Shown piece by piece: positions 25,319 through 33,708 of a stretch of 56,118 bases of DNA. The first letter of the stretch is position 1; the number at the start of each line of letters is the position of its first letter. The notes beneath the pieces are model-generated. The model saw nothing but the letters and a program-made list of their open reading frames with translations, made no database searches and had not been told where the DNA came from. The position numbers and the translations under genes are program-made. Origin of the DNA: Treponema sp. UBA4267 (GTDB lineage: Bacteria > Spirochaetota > Spirochaetia > Treponematales > Treponemataceae); the NCBI GenBank assembly GCA_002395155.1, contig DGWD01000009.1:1-56118 (forward strand), read 5' to 3'.

Positions 25319-25864
25319 ATGGGAAATAAAACAAAAATTAGAAGCACAACAATTTTAGCTGTTCGACGAAACGGACAGGTTGCTATGGCTGGCGATGGTC
25401 AGTGCACTTTGGGAGAAACTGTTTGTAAGGGAAATTCTCGCAAAGTTCGAAAAATTTATGATGGAAAGATTTTAACAGGATTTGCTGGTTCTGTTGCAGA
25501 TGCTTTTACACTTTTAGATAGATTTGAAACAAAAGTAAAAGAATATAATGGTGATATCATGCGTTCTGCAGTTGAACTTGCTAAGGCATGGCGTACAGAC
25601 CGTACTTTGCAGAAACTTGAGGCTATGCTCCTTGTTGCTGACAAAAAACAGATCCTTTTGATTAGTGGTGATGGAAACGTAATTGAACCAGAACACGATG
25701 CAATTGCAATCGGCAGCGGCGGCAATTACGCTTATTCTGCGGCCCTCGCTTATCTTGACTCTTCGGATTTGAGCGCTAAGGAAATTGCTGAGCGTTCTCT
25801 AAAAATTGCAGGTAGTATTTGTATTTACACAAATCAAAATTTGACTGTTGAGACGCTGGAGTAG
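25319..25864 (+). CDS. hslV: ATP-dependent protease proteolytic subunit HslV
   Basis: This 181-residue threonine protease contains STTILAVRRNGQVAMAGDGQ, where Thr10 follows a 9-residue propeptide and becomes the catalytic N-terminus. VLLISGDGNVIEP-type sequence and GSGGNYAYSAALAYL near the C-terminus are family landmarks. HslV forms a double hexamer that degrades proteins fed by the HslU unfoldase. The start at 25319 gives the expected propeptide. No ribosome site is visible. hslU, normally adjacent, lies about 9 kb downstream. Confidence 0.95.
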   Translation: MGNKTKIRSTTILAVRRNGQVAMAGDGQCTLGETVCKGNSRKVRKIYDGKILTGFAGSVADAFTLLDRFETKVKEYNGDIMRSAVELAKAWRTDRTLQKLEAMLLVADKKQILLISGDGNVIEPEHDAIAIGSGGNYAYSAALAYLDSSDLSAKEIAERSLKIAGSICIYTNQNLTVETLE

Positions 25865-25951
25865 TGATTTATACAAATAGTCGCTTTTTAGTTGACCAGT
25901 AAAAATCCCCTGAATGATATTATTGTGTTTATGTTTTTTTCAGGGGAAAAA

Positions 25952-26332
25952 ATGAATCAATTATTAATTTTATATGCAAATCAGAAACCTTTTTTAATTC
26001 CAACATCTGTTCAGTCCGATTTGGACAAAAAAATCAAAACTTCAGATTTTTTAGTTTCAGATGATAAAGGAACTCACAGACTTGTAGGATTAAAATACAT
26101 TCCAGGAAAGATGTGCGCACCTGTAATAACTTTTGTATGCATGCGGCACGAAATGGCTCTTGCTAAACAATTAGCTTTTGATACAGGTAAAAAGATTTTT
26201 TATAATTCTGAAGTATCAGCCATGCTTTTTAAATATCAGAAAGGGGAAGTCTTGCATGAAAAAGATTTTCTCCCGGTGGTAATGATGTATGCTCAGATAA
26301 TCAAAAGTCGCCGAAAAGTTTACCATCAGTAA
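25952..26332 (+). CDS. Stand-alone FlhB C-domain-like protein lacking the NPTH cleavage site
   Basis: This 126-residue soluble protein matches the cytoplasmic domain of the type III export switch protein FlhB. Residues about 38-50 read GTHRLVGLKYIPG followed by KMCAPVITF, aligning with NPTH-x-AVALRYDPEKM-x-APVVVAKG. ALAKQLAFDTGKKIFYN and the late VVMMYAQII fit the following helices. The autocleavage tetrapeptide NPTH is KGTH here, so cleavage should not occur. There is no membrane part. AGGGG precedes the start. Similar small FlhB-C proteins exist in other bacteria; their role is not settled. The assignment rests on motif alignment by eye. Confidence 0.6.
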   Translation: MNQLLILYANQKPFLIPTSVQSDLDKKIKTSDFLVSDDKGTHRLVGLKYIPGKMCAPVITFVCMRHEMALAKQLAFDTGKKIFYNSEVSAMLFKYQKGEVLHEKDFLPVVMMYAQIIKSRRKVYHQ

Positions 26333-26356
26333 AAAAAATCCTTGTATAATTAAATT

Positions 26357-27436
26357 ATGAATCTGGAAGAAATGCATAAAGAGAAATTCATTGAGAAAAT
26401 AAGAATCAATGGAAAAGAATATGAATATATTATGACAAGCAGTTCTGAAGTCTTAAAAAGTGAACTTCAGAATCTTGGGTGCCGGCTTCCTGTTTATACA
26501 GACTATCGATACAATCCTCAGTTATCATTAGAAGTTCGGGATAAAATGATTCTCCACCAGACAAAATGGTCATTCACTTTTAGTAATGGAAGTGCAGTTT
26601 TGAATTATTATAAGGAAGATGAAAATGGAAAAGGAACACCTTATATCGTCTTTCTTTCTGAACTTCTTGATTTTGCTAAACTTCAGACCAATTATTCAGC
26701 AAAACTTCTTCAAATGTTCGAAAAAATCGGACATAAAGACTTGCCTGGTATTGCTTCTGAATGGTCCCCTCTTATGGTTGCTGTAAGTCAGAGAAAAACA
26801 GGAATTGTAAAGTTTCTTTTAGAAAATGGTATTTCTCCAGATTGTTCTGATTCAAATGATTTTACACCTCTTATGCTGGCTGCATTTTTGAATGAAACAG
26901 AAATAATGTCTTTTTTGATAAAGTATGGAGCTGATGTAAATGCACGTTCAAAAAATAATTTTACGGCTTTAATATATGCAATCTATGCAAATGCACTTGA
27001 TGCGGTAAAAATTCTTAATGAAAATGGTGCAGATTTAAAGCTTTCAATCACACCAAAAATAATTGAGACAAAGAGAACTTTTAAGGAAACTTTGGAATTC
27101 TATATCAGTAATTATTCTCTGAATGGAATTGCAGATATAAGTCTTATTTATAAAAACTGCGGAATGAGTAAGCAGAATTTTTCAAAAATCAGATCATCAA
27201 AAAATAAAAATTATCATCCTCATAAAGAGACAGTAATACAACTTGCAATTGGAATGAGACTTACTCTGGCTCAGACGGAAACTTTACTTTCGAGTGCTGG
27301 ATTTATTTTTGAAGAAGGAAATCCTGTTGATAGAATTGTAAAACAGCATATTTCAAATCAGGATTATGATATTGATAAAATAAATGATGAAATATGGAAG
27401 GTTGCAGGAAAATCTTTGATAAAAGATTGTAAATAA
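26357..27436 (+). CDS. Ankyrin-repeat protein with a C-terminal predicted nucleic-acid-binding domain
   Basis: The 359-residue protein has no signal peptide. Residues about 133-235 contain three ankyrin repeats (EWSPLMVAVSQRKTGIVKFLL, FTPLMLAAFLNETEIMSFLI, FTALIYAIYANALDAVKIL; each shown as a guide). The C-terminal part, about 240-345, contains MSKQNFSKIRSSKNKNYHP and HKETVIQLAIGMRLTLAQT then ETLLSSAGF. This resembles the helical tail found after macro and TerD-like domains in other bacteria. A TATAAT at 26345-26350 ends 6 nt before the ATG and no ribosome site is visible. Function unknown. Confidence 0.75.
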   Translation: MNLEEMHKEKFIEKIRINGKEYEYIMTSSSEVLKSELQNLGCRLPVYTDYRYNPQLSLEVRDKMILHQTKWSFTFSNGSAVLNYYKEDENGKGTPYIVFLSELLDFAKLQTNYSAKLLQMFEKIGHKDLPGIASEWSPLMVAVSQRKTGIVKFLLENGISPDCSDSNDFTPLMLAAFLNETEIMSFLIKYGADVNARSKNNFTALIYAIYANALDAVKILNENGADLKLSITPKIIETKRTFKETLEFYISNYSLNGIADISLIYKNCGMSKQNFSKIRSSKNKNYHPHKETVIQLAIGMRLTLAQTETLLSSAGFIFEEGNPVDRIVKQHISNQDYDIDKINDEIWKVAGKSLIKDCK

Positions 27437-27464
27437 AAGTTTGAACTTTTTGTCTAAAACAGAT

Positions 27465-27689
27465 TTATTTCATGTTTTTTTCAATAAGGGCTGCAAAATC
27501 ACTTAATGAAATGTTAAAAAATTTTGCTGTTTTATAAATAACTTCTAGAGAAGGTGTTTTTTTGCCATTTTCAATCTCAGAAATATATACCTGATGTGAA
27601 TCAATGGCATCAGCTAGTTTTTCCTGAGAAATCCCTTTGTTTTGTCGTAGTTCGCGCACAGTTTGTGCTACGGCTTTATTAAGTGGCAT
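27465..27689 (-). CDS. Small XRE-family transcriptional regulator
   Basis: This 74-residue protein is almost entirely a Cro/CI helix-turn-helix: VRELRQNKGISQEKLADAIDSHQVYISEIENG, then KKTPSLEVIYKTAKFFNISL. It is transcribed away from the lipoprotein cluster at 27787, with an inverted repeat between the two starts. Repression of its own and the divergent promoter is a reasonable inference. Confidence 0.88.
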   Translation of the reverse strand: MPLNKAVAQTVRELRQNKGISQEKLADAIDSHQVYISEIENGKKTPSLEVIYKTAKFFNISLSDFAALIEKNMK

Positions 27690-27730
27690 ATATATAGAAT
27701 AAAGGTATTTGAATTGAAAAGTTATAAACT

Positions 27731-27760
27731 ATAGCTTATAATGATTACTTCATAAGCTAT
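27731..27760. promoter_or_regulatory. Inverted repeat between the XRE gene and the lipoprotein cluster
   Basis: ATAGCTTAT (27731-27739) and ATAAGCTAT (27752-27760) form perfect 9-bp arms around 12 nt. A further TTGCTTATA half-site follows at once. The location between divergent starts suggests the operator of the XRE protein. Confidence 0.6.
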
Positions 27761-27786
27761 TGCTTATATATATTGGAGGATTTTTT

Positions 27787-28494
27787 ATGAAGAAATTACT
27801 TGGTTTGCTGGTTCTTACAGCATCTATTTTTGCTTTTATAGGATGTGCTACAACAAAAACAAAAGGTTCTGGAATAAAAGGACAGGGCTCTAAAGTTGAT
27901 ACTGGAAAAAGAGTCTTAATTGATTATCAGGGAGCGACATTTGGATCAGAAATTCCTGAATGGGTAAAACTTATAGGCGAAGGTCAGTATTCGGAAAAGG
28001 TATTATCAAAATCAATGCCGGGCGTAGAAAATAAAAAGGTGTTTGTAGTAACTAACCGTGGTAATAAACTTAATTATATTGAGCAATGGGCTGACTTAGT
28101 AAAAATTGAAACAGAAGTTGCTGGTATAATGGAAAGAGTTGCTGGAAAATCTGTAGAAGCAACAATGAAAGGCAGTGATAACGAAGATTTGCAGGAAACA
28201 TTGAATATGTTCCGCGTATCTCTGACAAATGTAAGGCTTTCTGGACTGGAAAAAGTTGCAAGCTATTGGACAAAGAATAAACTTGTTGATGATGATGGTG
28301 AAACAATAGAAACATTTTATGAGTACTATGCCGTATGGGGAATGGATAAAAAGATTTTTAATAATCAGTTAAAGGAAGCCCTTAAAGGAATAGACGAAAC
28401 AGCAACGGAAGCTGCATATCTCAAAGCAAAGGTTACTGAAGATCTGATTGATTCTGTTACTGATGGTAGCTTTACAGATGCCTATTCATACTAA
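27787..28494 (+). CDS. LPP20-like lipoprotein
   Basis: This 235-residue protein has a lipoprotein signal (ASIFAFIGCATT, Cys20). The mature part starts with a basic, Gly/Lys-rich linker and then EIPEWVKLIGEGQYSEKVL. It continues with IEQWADLVKIETEVAGIMERVAG and ends with a helical region including YAVWGMDKKIFNNQL. This resembles LPP20-type surface lipoproteins. GGAGGA precedes the ATG by 6-7 nt. It is the first gene of a nine-gene, same-direction run and overlaps the next gene. Function unknown. Confidence 0.75.
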   Translation: MKKLLGLLVLTASIFAFIGCATTKTKGSGIKGQGSKVDTGKRVLIDYQGATFGSEIPEWVKLIGEGQYSEKVLSKSMPGVENKKVFVVTNRGNKLNYIEQWADLVKIETEVAGIMERVAGKSVEATMKGSDNEDLQETLNMFRVSLTNVRLSGLEKVASYWTKNKLVDDDGETIETFYEYYAVWGMDKKIFNNQLKEALKGIDETATEAAYLKAKVTEDLIDSVTDGSFTDAYSY

Positions 28495-29482
28495 AACAAA
28501 AAAAACTGCTCAATTACTTTTCTGTTTTTTTGTAGCGATTTTTTGTATATCGTGTGCTTCCACAGCAAGGCACGAAAAGCCTTTATGGGCAGATTCTTTT
28601 ACAATATCTCAAGTTTTTCCGTCTGAAAGATATATTGTCAGTCTGGGGTATGCAGCCACAAAAGAGATGGCTGTTTCTGCTTCAGACGGAAATCTTGCTT
28701 CTTATTTTTCACGGGAAATATCTTCATTTACAAGAGCAACTCAAAATCTTTCAAATACAGATGAAACGAAAGAAAGCCTGTCTAGAGAAATAATTATAAA
28801 ATCTCATATTGAGCTGTTTGGTATAAATCATACAGAGCCTTATTTTGATTCTGATAATAAGAGTTATATTGTGTGTTCTTATATTTCAAGGGAAGAGGCA
28901 TGGAGCATTCTGGAGCCTAAACTGAATATACAGTTTTTTTCTATTTCGAAAAGCATAAATCAAGTAAGAAATCAAAATGGATTAAAGGCAATAATCAATA
29001 TAAATAAATTAATGTCAGCAGTTTCCAATTTTGAGGAATTGTATTATATGGCTCTTTTTATTTTTCCAAATCGTTGTGAAAAATATACAAATATGATGGA
29101 AGAACTGTATGAGCTAAAGCAGATGTCTCAAATCTTAAAACATGAAGTCAGAATCAAAATAAATATAAAAGGCGATTCCGATGAGCGAATTTATGCAAAA
29201 ATAAGCAGTCTTGTATCTGATTCAGATTTTTCAGTTTGTAAAACTAATGAAAACCATATTATGAGTGTGGATGTTGATATTGCAGAACAAATTATAGGAA
29301 ACATTCATTCAATTTATCCTCAAATTTCTGTAGTCATTTCTAATGGAAAAGAAGTTGTCTCGTCTTTTTCAAAATCACTTGAAAAGGTTTCAGCCTTTAA
29401 TTCAGCTACAGTTAGAAAAATGGCACTTTCCAGAATAAAGAATGTCTTGGATGAGGAATTTGTAGAGGCATGTTTAAAGTAG
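28478..29482 (+). CDS. Lipoprotein, second gene of the envelope cluster
   Basis: This 334-residue protein has a lipoprotein signal ending AIFCISCAST (Cys26). The N-terminal mature part, KPLWADSFTISQVFPSERYIVSLGYAATKEMAVSASD, resembles an LPP20-like or CsgG-partner fold with an Ala-rich helix. The rest has no recognised domain, and conserved Cys residues are few. The start at 28478 lies inside the previous gene and no ribosome site is clear, so it may be translated by coupling. It probably acts with its neighbours at the inner or outer membrane; the partner is unknown. Confidence 0.7.
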   Translation: MPIHTKTKKTAQLLFCFFVAIFCISCASTARHEKPLWADSFTISQVFPSERYIVSLGYAATKEMAVSASDGNLASYFSREISSFTRATQNLSNTDETKESLSREIIIKSHIELFGINHTEPYFDSDNKSYIVCSYISREEAWSILEPKLNIQFFSISKSINQVRNQNGLKAIININKLMSAVSNFEELYYMALFIFPNRCEKYTNMMEELYELKQMSQILKHEVRIKINIKGDSDERIYAKISSLVSDSDFSVCKTNENHIMSVDVDIAEQIIGNIHSIYPQISVVISNGKEVVSSFSKSLEKVSAFNSATVRKMALSRIKNVLDEEFVEACLK

Positions 29483-29516
29483 AAAAAATTAAGGAACAAT
29501 AAAGGCAGGAGTTTTT

Positions 29517-31130
29517 ATGAAGAAATTTACAATTTGTCTTTTAGCAATTTTGATGGCAATTCCGCTTTTTGCAAAGACTTACAGCTTGCAGGAGGCAATA
29601 AGCAATGGAAGTGCTGAAATATGCAAGAAAATAGATGGCAATATAAATACCGTGGTAGTTGTAGATGTTCAATCTGATTCAGAAAGTTTAAGTGATTATA
29701 TTTATTCTGAGCTAAATTATAGCTTTGTAAATAATCTTAAAAAGACATCTGTCGCAGAAAGAAATGAATTTACTCTTTCACTTATCAAAAAAGAATTTGA
29801 ATATCAAAACTCTGGTGAAGTGAGTGATGTAACGATTCAGTCGGTAGGAAATTCTCTTGGTGCGGATTGTGTAGTTTTAGGTAAGATTGAAGATTTTTCA
29901 TCTGGTTGGAAGTTTACCTTAAAAGCCGTTCAAGTGGAAACTAAGAAGATTTTGTGTGTCTGGAGTGGTACGATTTCAAAAAATGACAAAGATGTGAAGT
30001 TCATTGTGTCAAAAGATAATGTAGATAATACAGTGAATAAAAAAATAGAAAACTACGAAGAAAAAAGAATAATAAGAACTGAAGTATTCTTTCCTTATAC
30101 ATCGAATCCATGGTCTGAAGAATGGGAATACATATACTATGAGAGTGACAAGGGTAAATTCTATGACAGTAATTCATATCCAGAGTATTGGCAGGAGAAA
30201 TTAATAAAACCAAAACTGATAAATACATATTTTATAGAAAATGACAATTTGACAGAGTTACAATATGCGACAAAAATATTGAAAGATTATGGAACTGTGT
30301 TTGTTATATGCCGTGCTGAGAATGAGATAAGATATTTTCAAGCTGTGAAATTAGAAAATAGTATAATATTTCAATTATATTTTAGTGCTGACGGACTAAA
30401 GTCTGTACAGAATGATAATAAGGTTATTTCTGTAATTGATAAGAAAAAAAATATTAAAGATTTTATATTAGTAGAAGGTGGTTCTTTTTATATGGGAAGC
30501 GGCAGATATAGAGATAATCCCATTCATAAAGAAAATGTTTCAAGTTTTTATATGTGCATTCACGAGGTTACACAAAAAGAGTGGTTTGCATATATGACTA
30601 CTCTGCCAACAAAATATACAAAACATTTAGGAGATGATTATCCTATAGATTGTATATCTATAAATAAAGCTATTGAGTATTGTAATAAAAGAAGTTTAGC
30701 GGAGAACTTGCAGCCTTGTTACATAAAGGAAGGAAGTCTCTATTTTTGTGATTTTAAAGCAAATGGGTATAGATTGCCGACAGAATCTGAATGGGAATAT
30801 GCTGCAAAAGGCGGAAAAAATAAAGATACATATGTATATAGCGGAAGTAATTCTTTAGAATCAGTTGCATGGACAAATGGTCCTCATAAGGTAATGACAA
30901 AGAACTCAAATTCTATTGGACTTTTTGATATGTCAGGCAATGTTTCTGAATTATGTTGGGGAAAAAATCAATATTACAATACAGATAATTGCAATATACG
31001 AGGAGGATCAGTTGCTCCTGAAGGATATGACCATGTCTATGATGTTTCTTTTAGCAATGATTGGCCTGGAGGTGATGGAGATGGCTTTAATACATTTATT
31101 GGCTTCCGGATTATACGCAATGCAAACTAA
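29517..31130 (+). CDS. Secreted protein with CsgG/LpoB-like N-terminus and FGE (sulfatase-modifying factor) domain
   Basis: The 537-residue protein has a signal peptide ending PLFAK. Residues about 20-165 have VVVVDVQSDSESLSDYIYSE, SVAERNEFTLSLIKKE and LGADCVVLGKIEDF, the pattern of CsgG/LpoB-like domains. Residues about 318-537 form a formylglycine-generating-enzyme fold: ILVEGGSFYMGSG, EVTQKEWFAYM, YRLPTESEWEYAAKGG, GLFDMSGNVSELCWG, NIRGGS and GFRIIRNAN. FGE folds without the active Cys pair usually act as binding modules. GCAGGAG precedes the start. Fusion of these two domains is common in treponemes. Confidence 0.82.
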   Translation: MKKFTICLLAILMAIPLFAKTYSLQEAISNGSAEICKKIDGNINTVVVVDVQSDSESLSDYIYSELNYSFVNNLKKTSVAERNEFTLSLIKKEFEYQNSGEVSDVTIQSVGNSLGADCVVLGKIEDFSSGWKFTLKAVQVETKKILCVWSGTISKNDKDVKFIVSKDNVDNTVNKKIENYEEKRIIRTEVFFPYTSNPWSEEWEYIYYESDKGKFYDSNSYPEYWQEKLIKPKLINTYFIENDNLTELQYATKILKDYGTVFVICRAENEIRYFQAVKLENSIIFQLYFSADGLKSVQNDNKVISVIDKKKNIKDFILVEGGSFYMGSGRYRDNPIHKENVSSFYMCIHEVTQKEWFAYMTTLPTKYTKHLGDDYPIDCISINKAIEYCNKRSLAENLQPCYIKEGSLYFCDFKANGYRLPTESEWEYAAKGGKNKDTYVYSGSNSLESVAWTNGPHKVMTKNSNSIGLFDMSGNVSELCWGKNQYYNTDNCNIRGGSVAPEGYDHVYDVSFSNDWPGGDGDGFNTFIGFRIIRNAN

Positions 31131-31153
31131 TGTTCTCAAAGGAGAATAGATTT

Positions 31154-31537
31154 ATGGCTGACAGAATAAATAATAAAGAGTTCGTATTCAGGTGTCTAAA
31201 AGCACTTGAAACACACGGAAAGGTAGAAGAGATTCATACTTTGCTTACAAATCCAATTATTTCAGAAAATCTGTTTGGAGTAACATGGCAGAATAATGAA
31301 AATGAAAAATGCCCGATTTTAAAAGCTGTTTTGCAAGGAATGGATAAAGAAGTGATGCAAAAGGCTTCAAACGGAAAAGACGTTTACTATCCCGAATTGA
31401 TTAATTTAGATGGTGTTAATTACCTTGTTTATAATAATTGGATTGATGATGTAAGAAAAAAGTTTCTTAAGTGGACTAAAAATATCATTTTTCCCGAATT
31501 GGAAGAAATTGAAGAAATAATTAAAGGAAGTAATTAA
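31154..31537 (+). CDS. Hypothetical cytoplasmic protein
   Basis: The protein has about 127 residues, with no signal peptide and no membrane segment. Its sequence starts MADRINNKEFVFRCLKALETHGKVEEI and ends in an acidic helix, FPELEEIEEIIKG. GGAGAA lies 9 nt before the ATG; the frame is open 8 codons upstream without a ribosome site. It lies within the envelope cluster, with 23 nt to the FGE gene and 30 nt to the RipA-like gene. No family recognised. Confidence 0.7.
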   Translation: MADRINNKEFVFRCLKALETHGKVEEIHTLLTNPIISENLFGVTWQNNENEKCPILKAVLQGMDKEVMQKASNGKDVYYPELINLDGVNYLVYNNWIDDVRKKFLKWTKNIIFPELEEIEEIIKGSN

Positions 31538-31567
31538 ACAGGGAGAAAAAAAATAGGAGTATAAACG

Positions 31568-32326
31568 ATGTCAAATACAAACTATTGGAAACAAATGAAA
31601 ATTGATGCTTCAGATGCTACAAAAAACGAACTGGAAAAACGTAAGGAAGCATACGAAAAAGCCCATGATATACGAAAGTTTGAAATTGGTTTGTTCTGGC
31701 AAAGAGCAACTTACTATTGGGCTTTTATATTAGCTGCTTTTACAGCTCATTTTGCACTAATTGGAATGCTATTTGGAAATGAAAACAGAGATTTTTCTAT
31801 TCCTGAATTATACAAATTACCAGGTTTTTCTCTTTTTGCACTGGCAGTGACAGCATTCTTCTGCTATTTCTTTTCTCTCTGTTGGGTTCTAATGAATAAA
31901 GGCTCAAAATTCTGGCAAAAGAATTGGGAAGGTCATATTGATGAACTGGAACAAGAATTTTCAGGAGATTTGTATAAGGTAATTCTTAACACTAATGACA
32001 AAAATGAATTTTGTTGTTGTCCTTTATCTTTGCAAGCATACGATTATTCAGTATCAAAAATTACAATGATTACATCTATTGCATTGATGGTTGCGTCATT
32101 TTTGATGTTTTTATTTTATACAGGAATAATTTTTTTTCGTTGTATAAAATCTAAAAATATTGATTTTACATATTTTGAATCATTACGATGGGAAGTTGGT
32201 ATTGTACTTTTACTTGGTGCATTTGCACTTTCTCTTTGTATTTTTTCTTCTGCAAAAGGAAACGACCATAAAAAAGAAAAACAAAATAGTCATTGGATAA
32301 ATCGCGATGAATTAATAAAAAAGTAA
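31568..32326 (+). CDS. RipA-like octameric membrane protein
   Basis: This 252-residue membrane protein has two pairs of hydrophobic segments, at about residues 48-68, 87-107, 165-190 and 208-226. Two cytoplasmic patterns match the RipA family: KFEIGLFWQRATYYWAFI before the first segment and KFWQKNWEGHIDELE after the second. RipA was described in Francisella as a membrane protein needed for intracellular growth; its biochemical role is unknown. It lies between a small unknown gene and three zinc-ribbon proteins. The family call is from memory of these motifs. Confidence 0.6.
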   Translation: MSNTNYWKQMKIDASDATKNELEKRKEAYEKAHDIRKFEIGLFWQRATYYWAFILAAFTAHFALIGMLFGNENRDFSIPELYKLPGFSLFALAVTAFFCYFFSLCWVLMNKGSKFWQKNWEGHIDELEQEFSGDLYKVILNTNDKNEFCCCPLSLQAYDYSVSKITMITSIALMVASFLMFLFYTGIIFFRCIKSKNIDFTYFESLRWEVGIVLLLGAFALSLCIFSSAKGNDHKKEKQNSHWINRDELIKK

Positions 32327-32365
32327 TGAATGGTTTTTATTATATTTATAAAGCAGGAGTTATAT

Positions 32366-33061
32366 ATGTTCTGTAAATACTGTGGAAAAGAATTGGCAGA
32401 AGGGGTGAAATTTTGTTCCAGATGTGGAAAGCAATTGTTTCACAATTCAATAGATTTACAAGGTGAAACAAAAGAAGGACCTATATCAGTAAATGAACAA
32501 CTAAATGGTGGAGTTGAAATTCAGCCAGTTCAAGTAAAATCAGCTGAACAAAACTGTAACGTTGTTGAAGAAAAATCAGTTAACACCAAGAAGTTTTGTG
32601 AAAATTGTGGAGAACCACTTATTGATGGAGCTAAATTTTGTTTAGCCTGTGGTAGTCCTGTTTCTGCATCAATTTCGGTAGAAGAGCATATAAATAAAAA
32701 TAGTCAGCAACCTGTAAACAGAATATCTCAATTTGAAACAAAGAATAATACTGCTCCGTATAATCCAACTCAATCATCAAAATCTCGTCTTGTTGCTGCC
32801 TTGCTTGCTTTTTTCTTGGGAGAATTTGGTGCACATCGTTTTTATGTAGGAAAAAAGTCTTCTGCTGTCTGGCAAATAATTTTTGGATTTTCATTTTTTA
32901 TTGCTTTAATCTGTATCGCTGTTGATTTTCCAGAAGCAGGAATTTTTTTCCTAATGCTTGGATTGGTCTGGGCTGTGTGGATATTGGTGGACTTCATAAT
33001 GATTTTATGCGGTTCCTTTAAGGATAAGGATGACTTACCTCTTGTAAACTGGGATTTTTAA
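32366..33061 (+). CDS. Double zinc-ribbon protein with TM2 domain
   Basis: The protein has about 231 residues. Two zinc ribbons occur at residues 1-22 (MFCKYCGKEL, KFCSRCGKQL) and about 75-100 (KFCENCGEPL, KFCLACGSPV). After a linker comes a TM2 domain: SRLVAALLAFFLGEFGAHRFYVGK, a second hydrophobic segment, and WILVDFIMILCGSFKDKDD. AGGAG lies 7 nt before the ATG. TM2 proteins are small two-helix membrane proteins of uncertain function. The next two genes also open with zinc ribbons, so the three look like a set. Confidence 0.82.
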   Translation: MFCKYCGKELAEGVKFCSRCGKQLFHNSIDLQGETKEGPISVNEQLNGGVEIQPVQVKSAEQNCNVVEEKSVNTKKFCENCGEPLIDGAKFCLACGSPVSASISVEEHINKNSQQPVNRISQFETKNNTAPYNPTQSSKSRLVAALLAFFLGEFGAHRFYVGKKSSAVWQIIFGFSFFIALICIAVDFPEAGIFFLMLGLVWAVWILVDFIMILCGSFKDKDDLPLVNWDF

Positions 33062-33073
33062 TTGGAGTGCAAA

Positions 33074-33688
33074 ATGTATTGTAGTAATTGTGGTAAAGAA
33101 ATTAGTGATACTGCGAAATTCTGTCCATTATGTGGAAGTCCTCAATCAGCTAGCCAGCAAACTAAATCAGAGTCAGAATCAGTTGTAATTGATGGTGAAA
33201 ATGCAGAAGTATTCAATTTTCATGAATGGATTGTACAAAACGGTCTTGAATCGTACGAAGACTTACTGAAAACACAGGACTTGAATACTCTTGATGTTCT
33301 GATGACTCTGACAGAATCTGATTTAGAAAAAATAGGAATTGAAAGTATCGGTGCAAAAAAGAAGATAATCAATGGTATTCAAAGATTAAAAACTTCGGCT
33401 TCAACTTTTTCTGCTACCCAAGAGATTTCAGAAAAAGAGAGCATTCCAAACCGTTGCCCTAATTGTGGAAATATCTGGGGAATGGAAAATGAAACATCAG
33501 GAGCAGGAAATACTTTGGGTAAGGCTCTCGTTGGAGGGCTTTTTCTAGGTCCTGTTGGAGTAATTGGAGGGGCTGCTTTTGGAAATAAAACTGTAACTTA
33601 TATTTGTAAAAAATGTGGTTTTAAGAAAGATTATAAGAGTTCTATAGTAAAAACAGCTGCCAGAGGCGTTAAGAATATTTTTAAGTAA
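33074..33688 (+). CDS. Zinc ribbon-SAM domain-zinc ribbon protein
   Basis: This 204-residue protein starts with MYCSNCGKEI and KFCPLCGSP, a zinc ribbon. Residues about 51-107 form a sterile-alpha-motif domain: FHEWIVQNGLESYEDLLKT, LDVLMTLTESDLEKIGI, GAKKKIINGIQRLK. SAM domains are rare in bacteria and usually drive polymerisation. A second ribbon (RCPNCGNIWG and YICKKCGFKKD) flanks a Gly-rich stretch, LVGGLFLGPVGVIGGAAFG, that could insert in a membrane. GGAG lies 6 nt before the ATG. It sits between the two other zinc-ribbon genes. Confidence 0.82.
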   Translation: MYCSNCGKEISDTAKFCPLCGSPQSASQQTKSESESVVIDGENAEVFNFHEWIVQNGLESYEDLLKTQDLNTLDVLMTLTESDLEKIGIESIGAKKKIINGIQRLKTSASTFSATQEISEKESIPNRCPNCGNIWGMENETSGAGNTLGKALVGGLFLGPVGVIGGAAFGNKTVTYICKKCGFKKDYKSSIVKTAARGVKNIFK

Positions 33689-33708
33689 TATTGGTCGAGG
33701 AGAAAACA

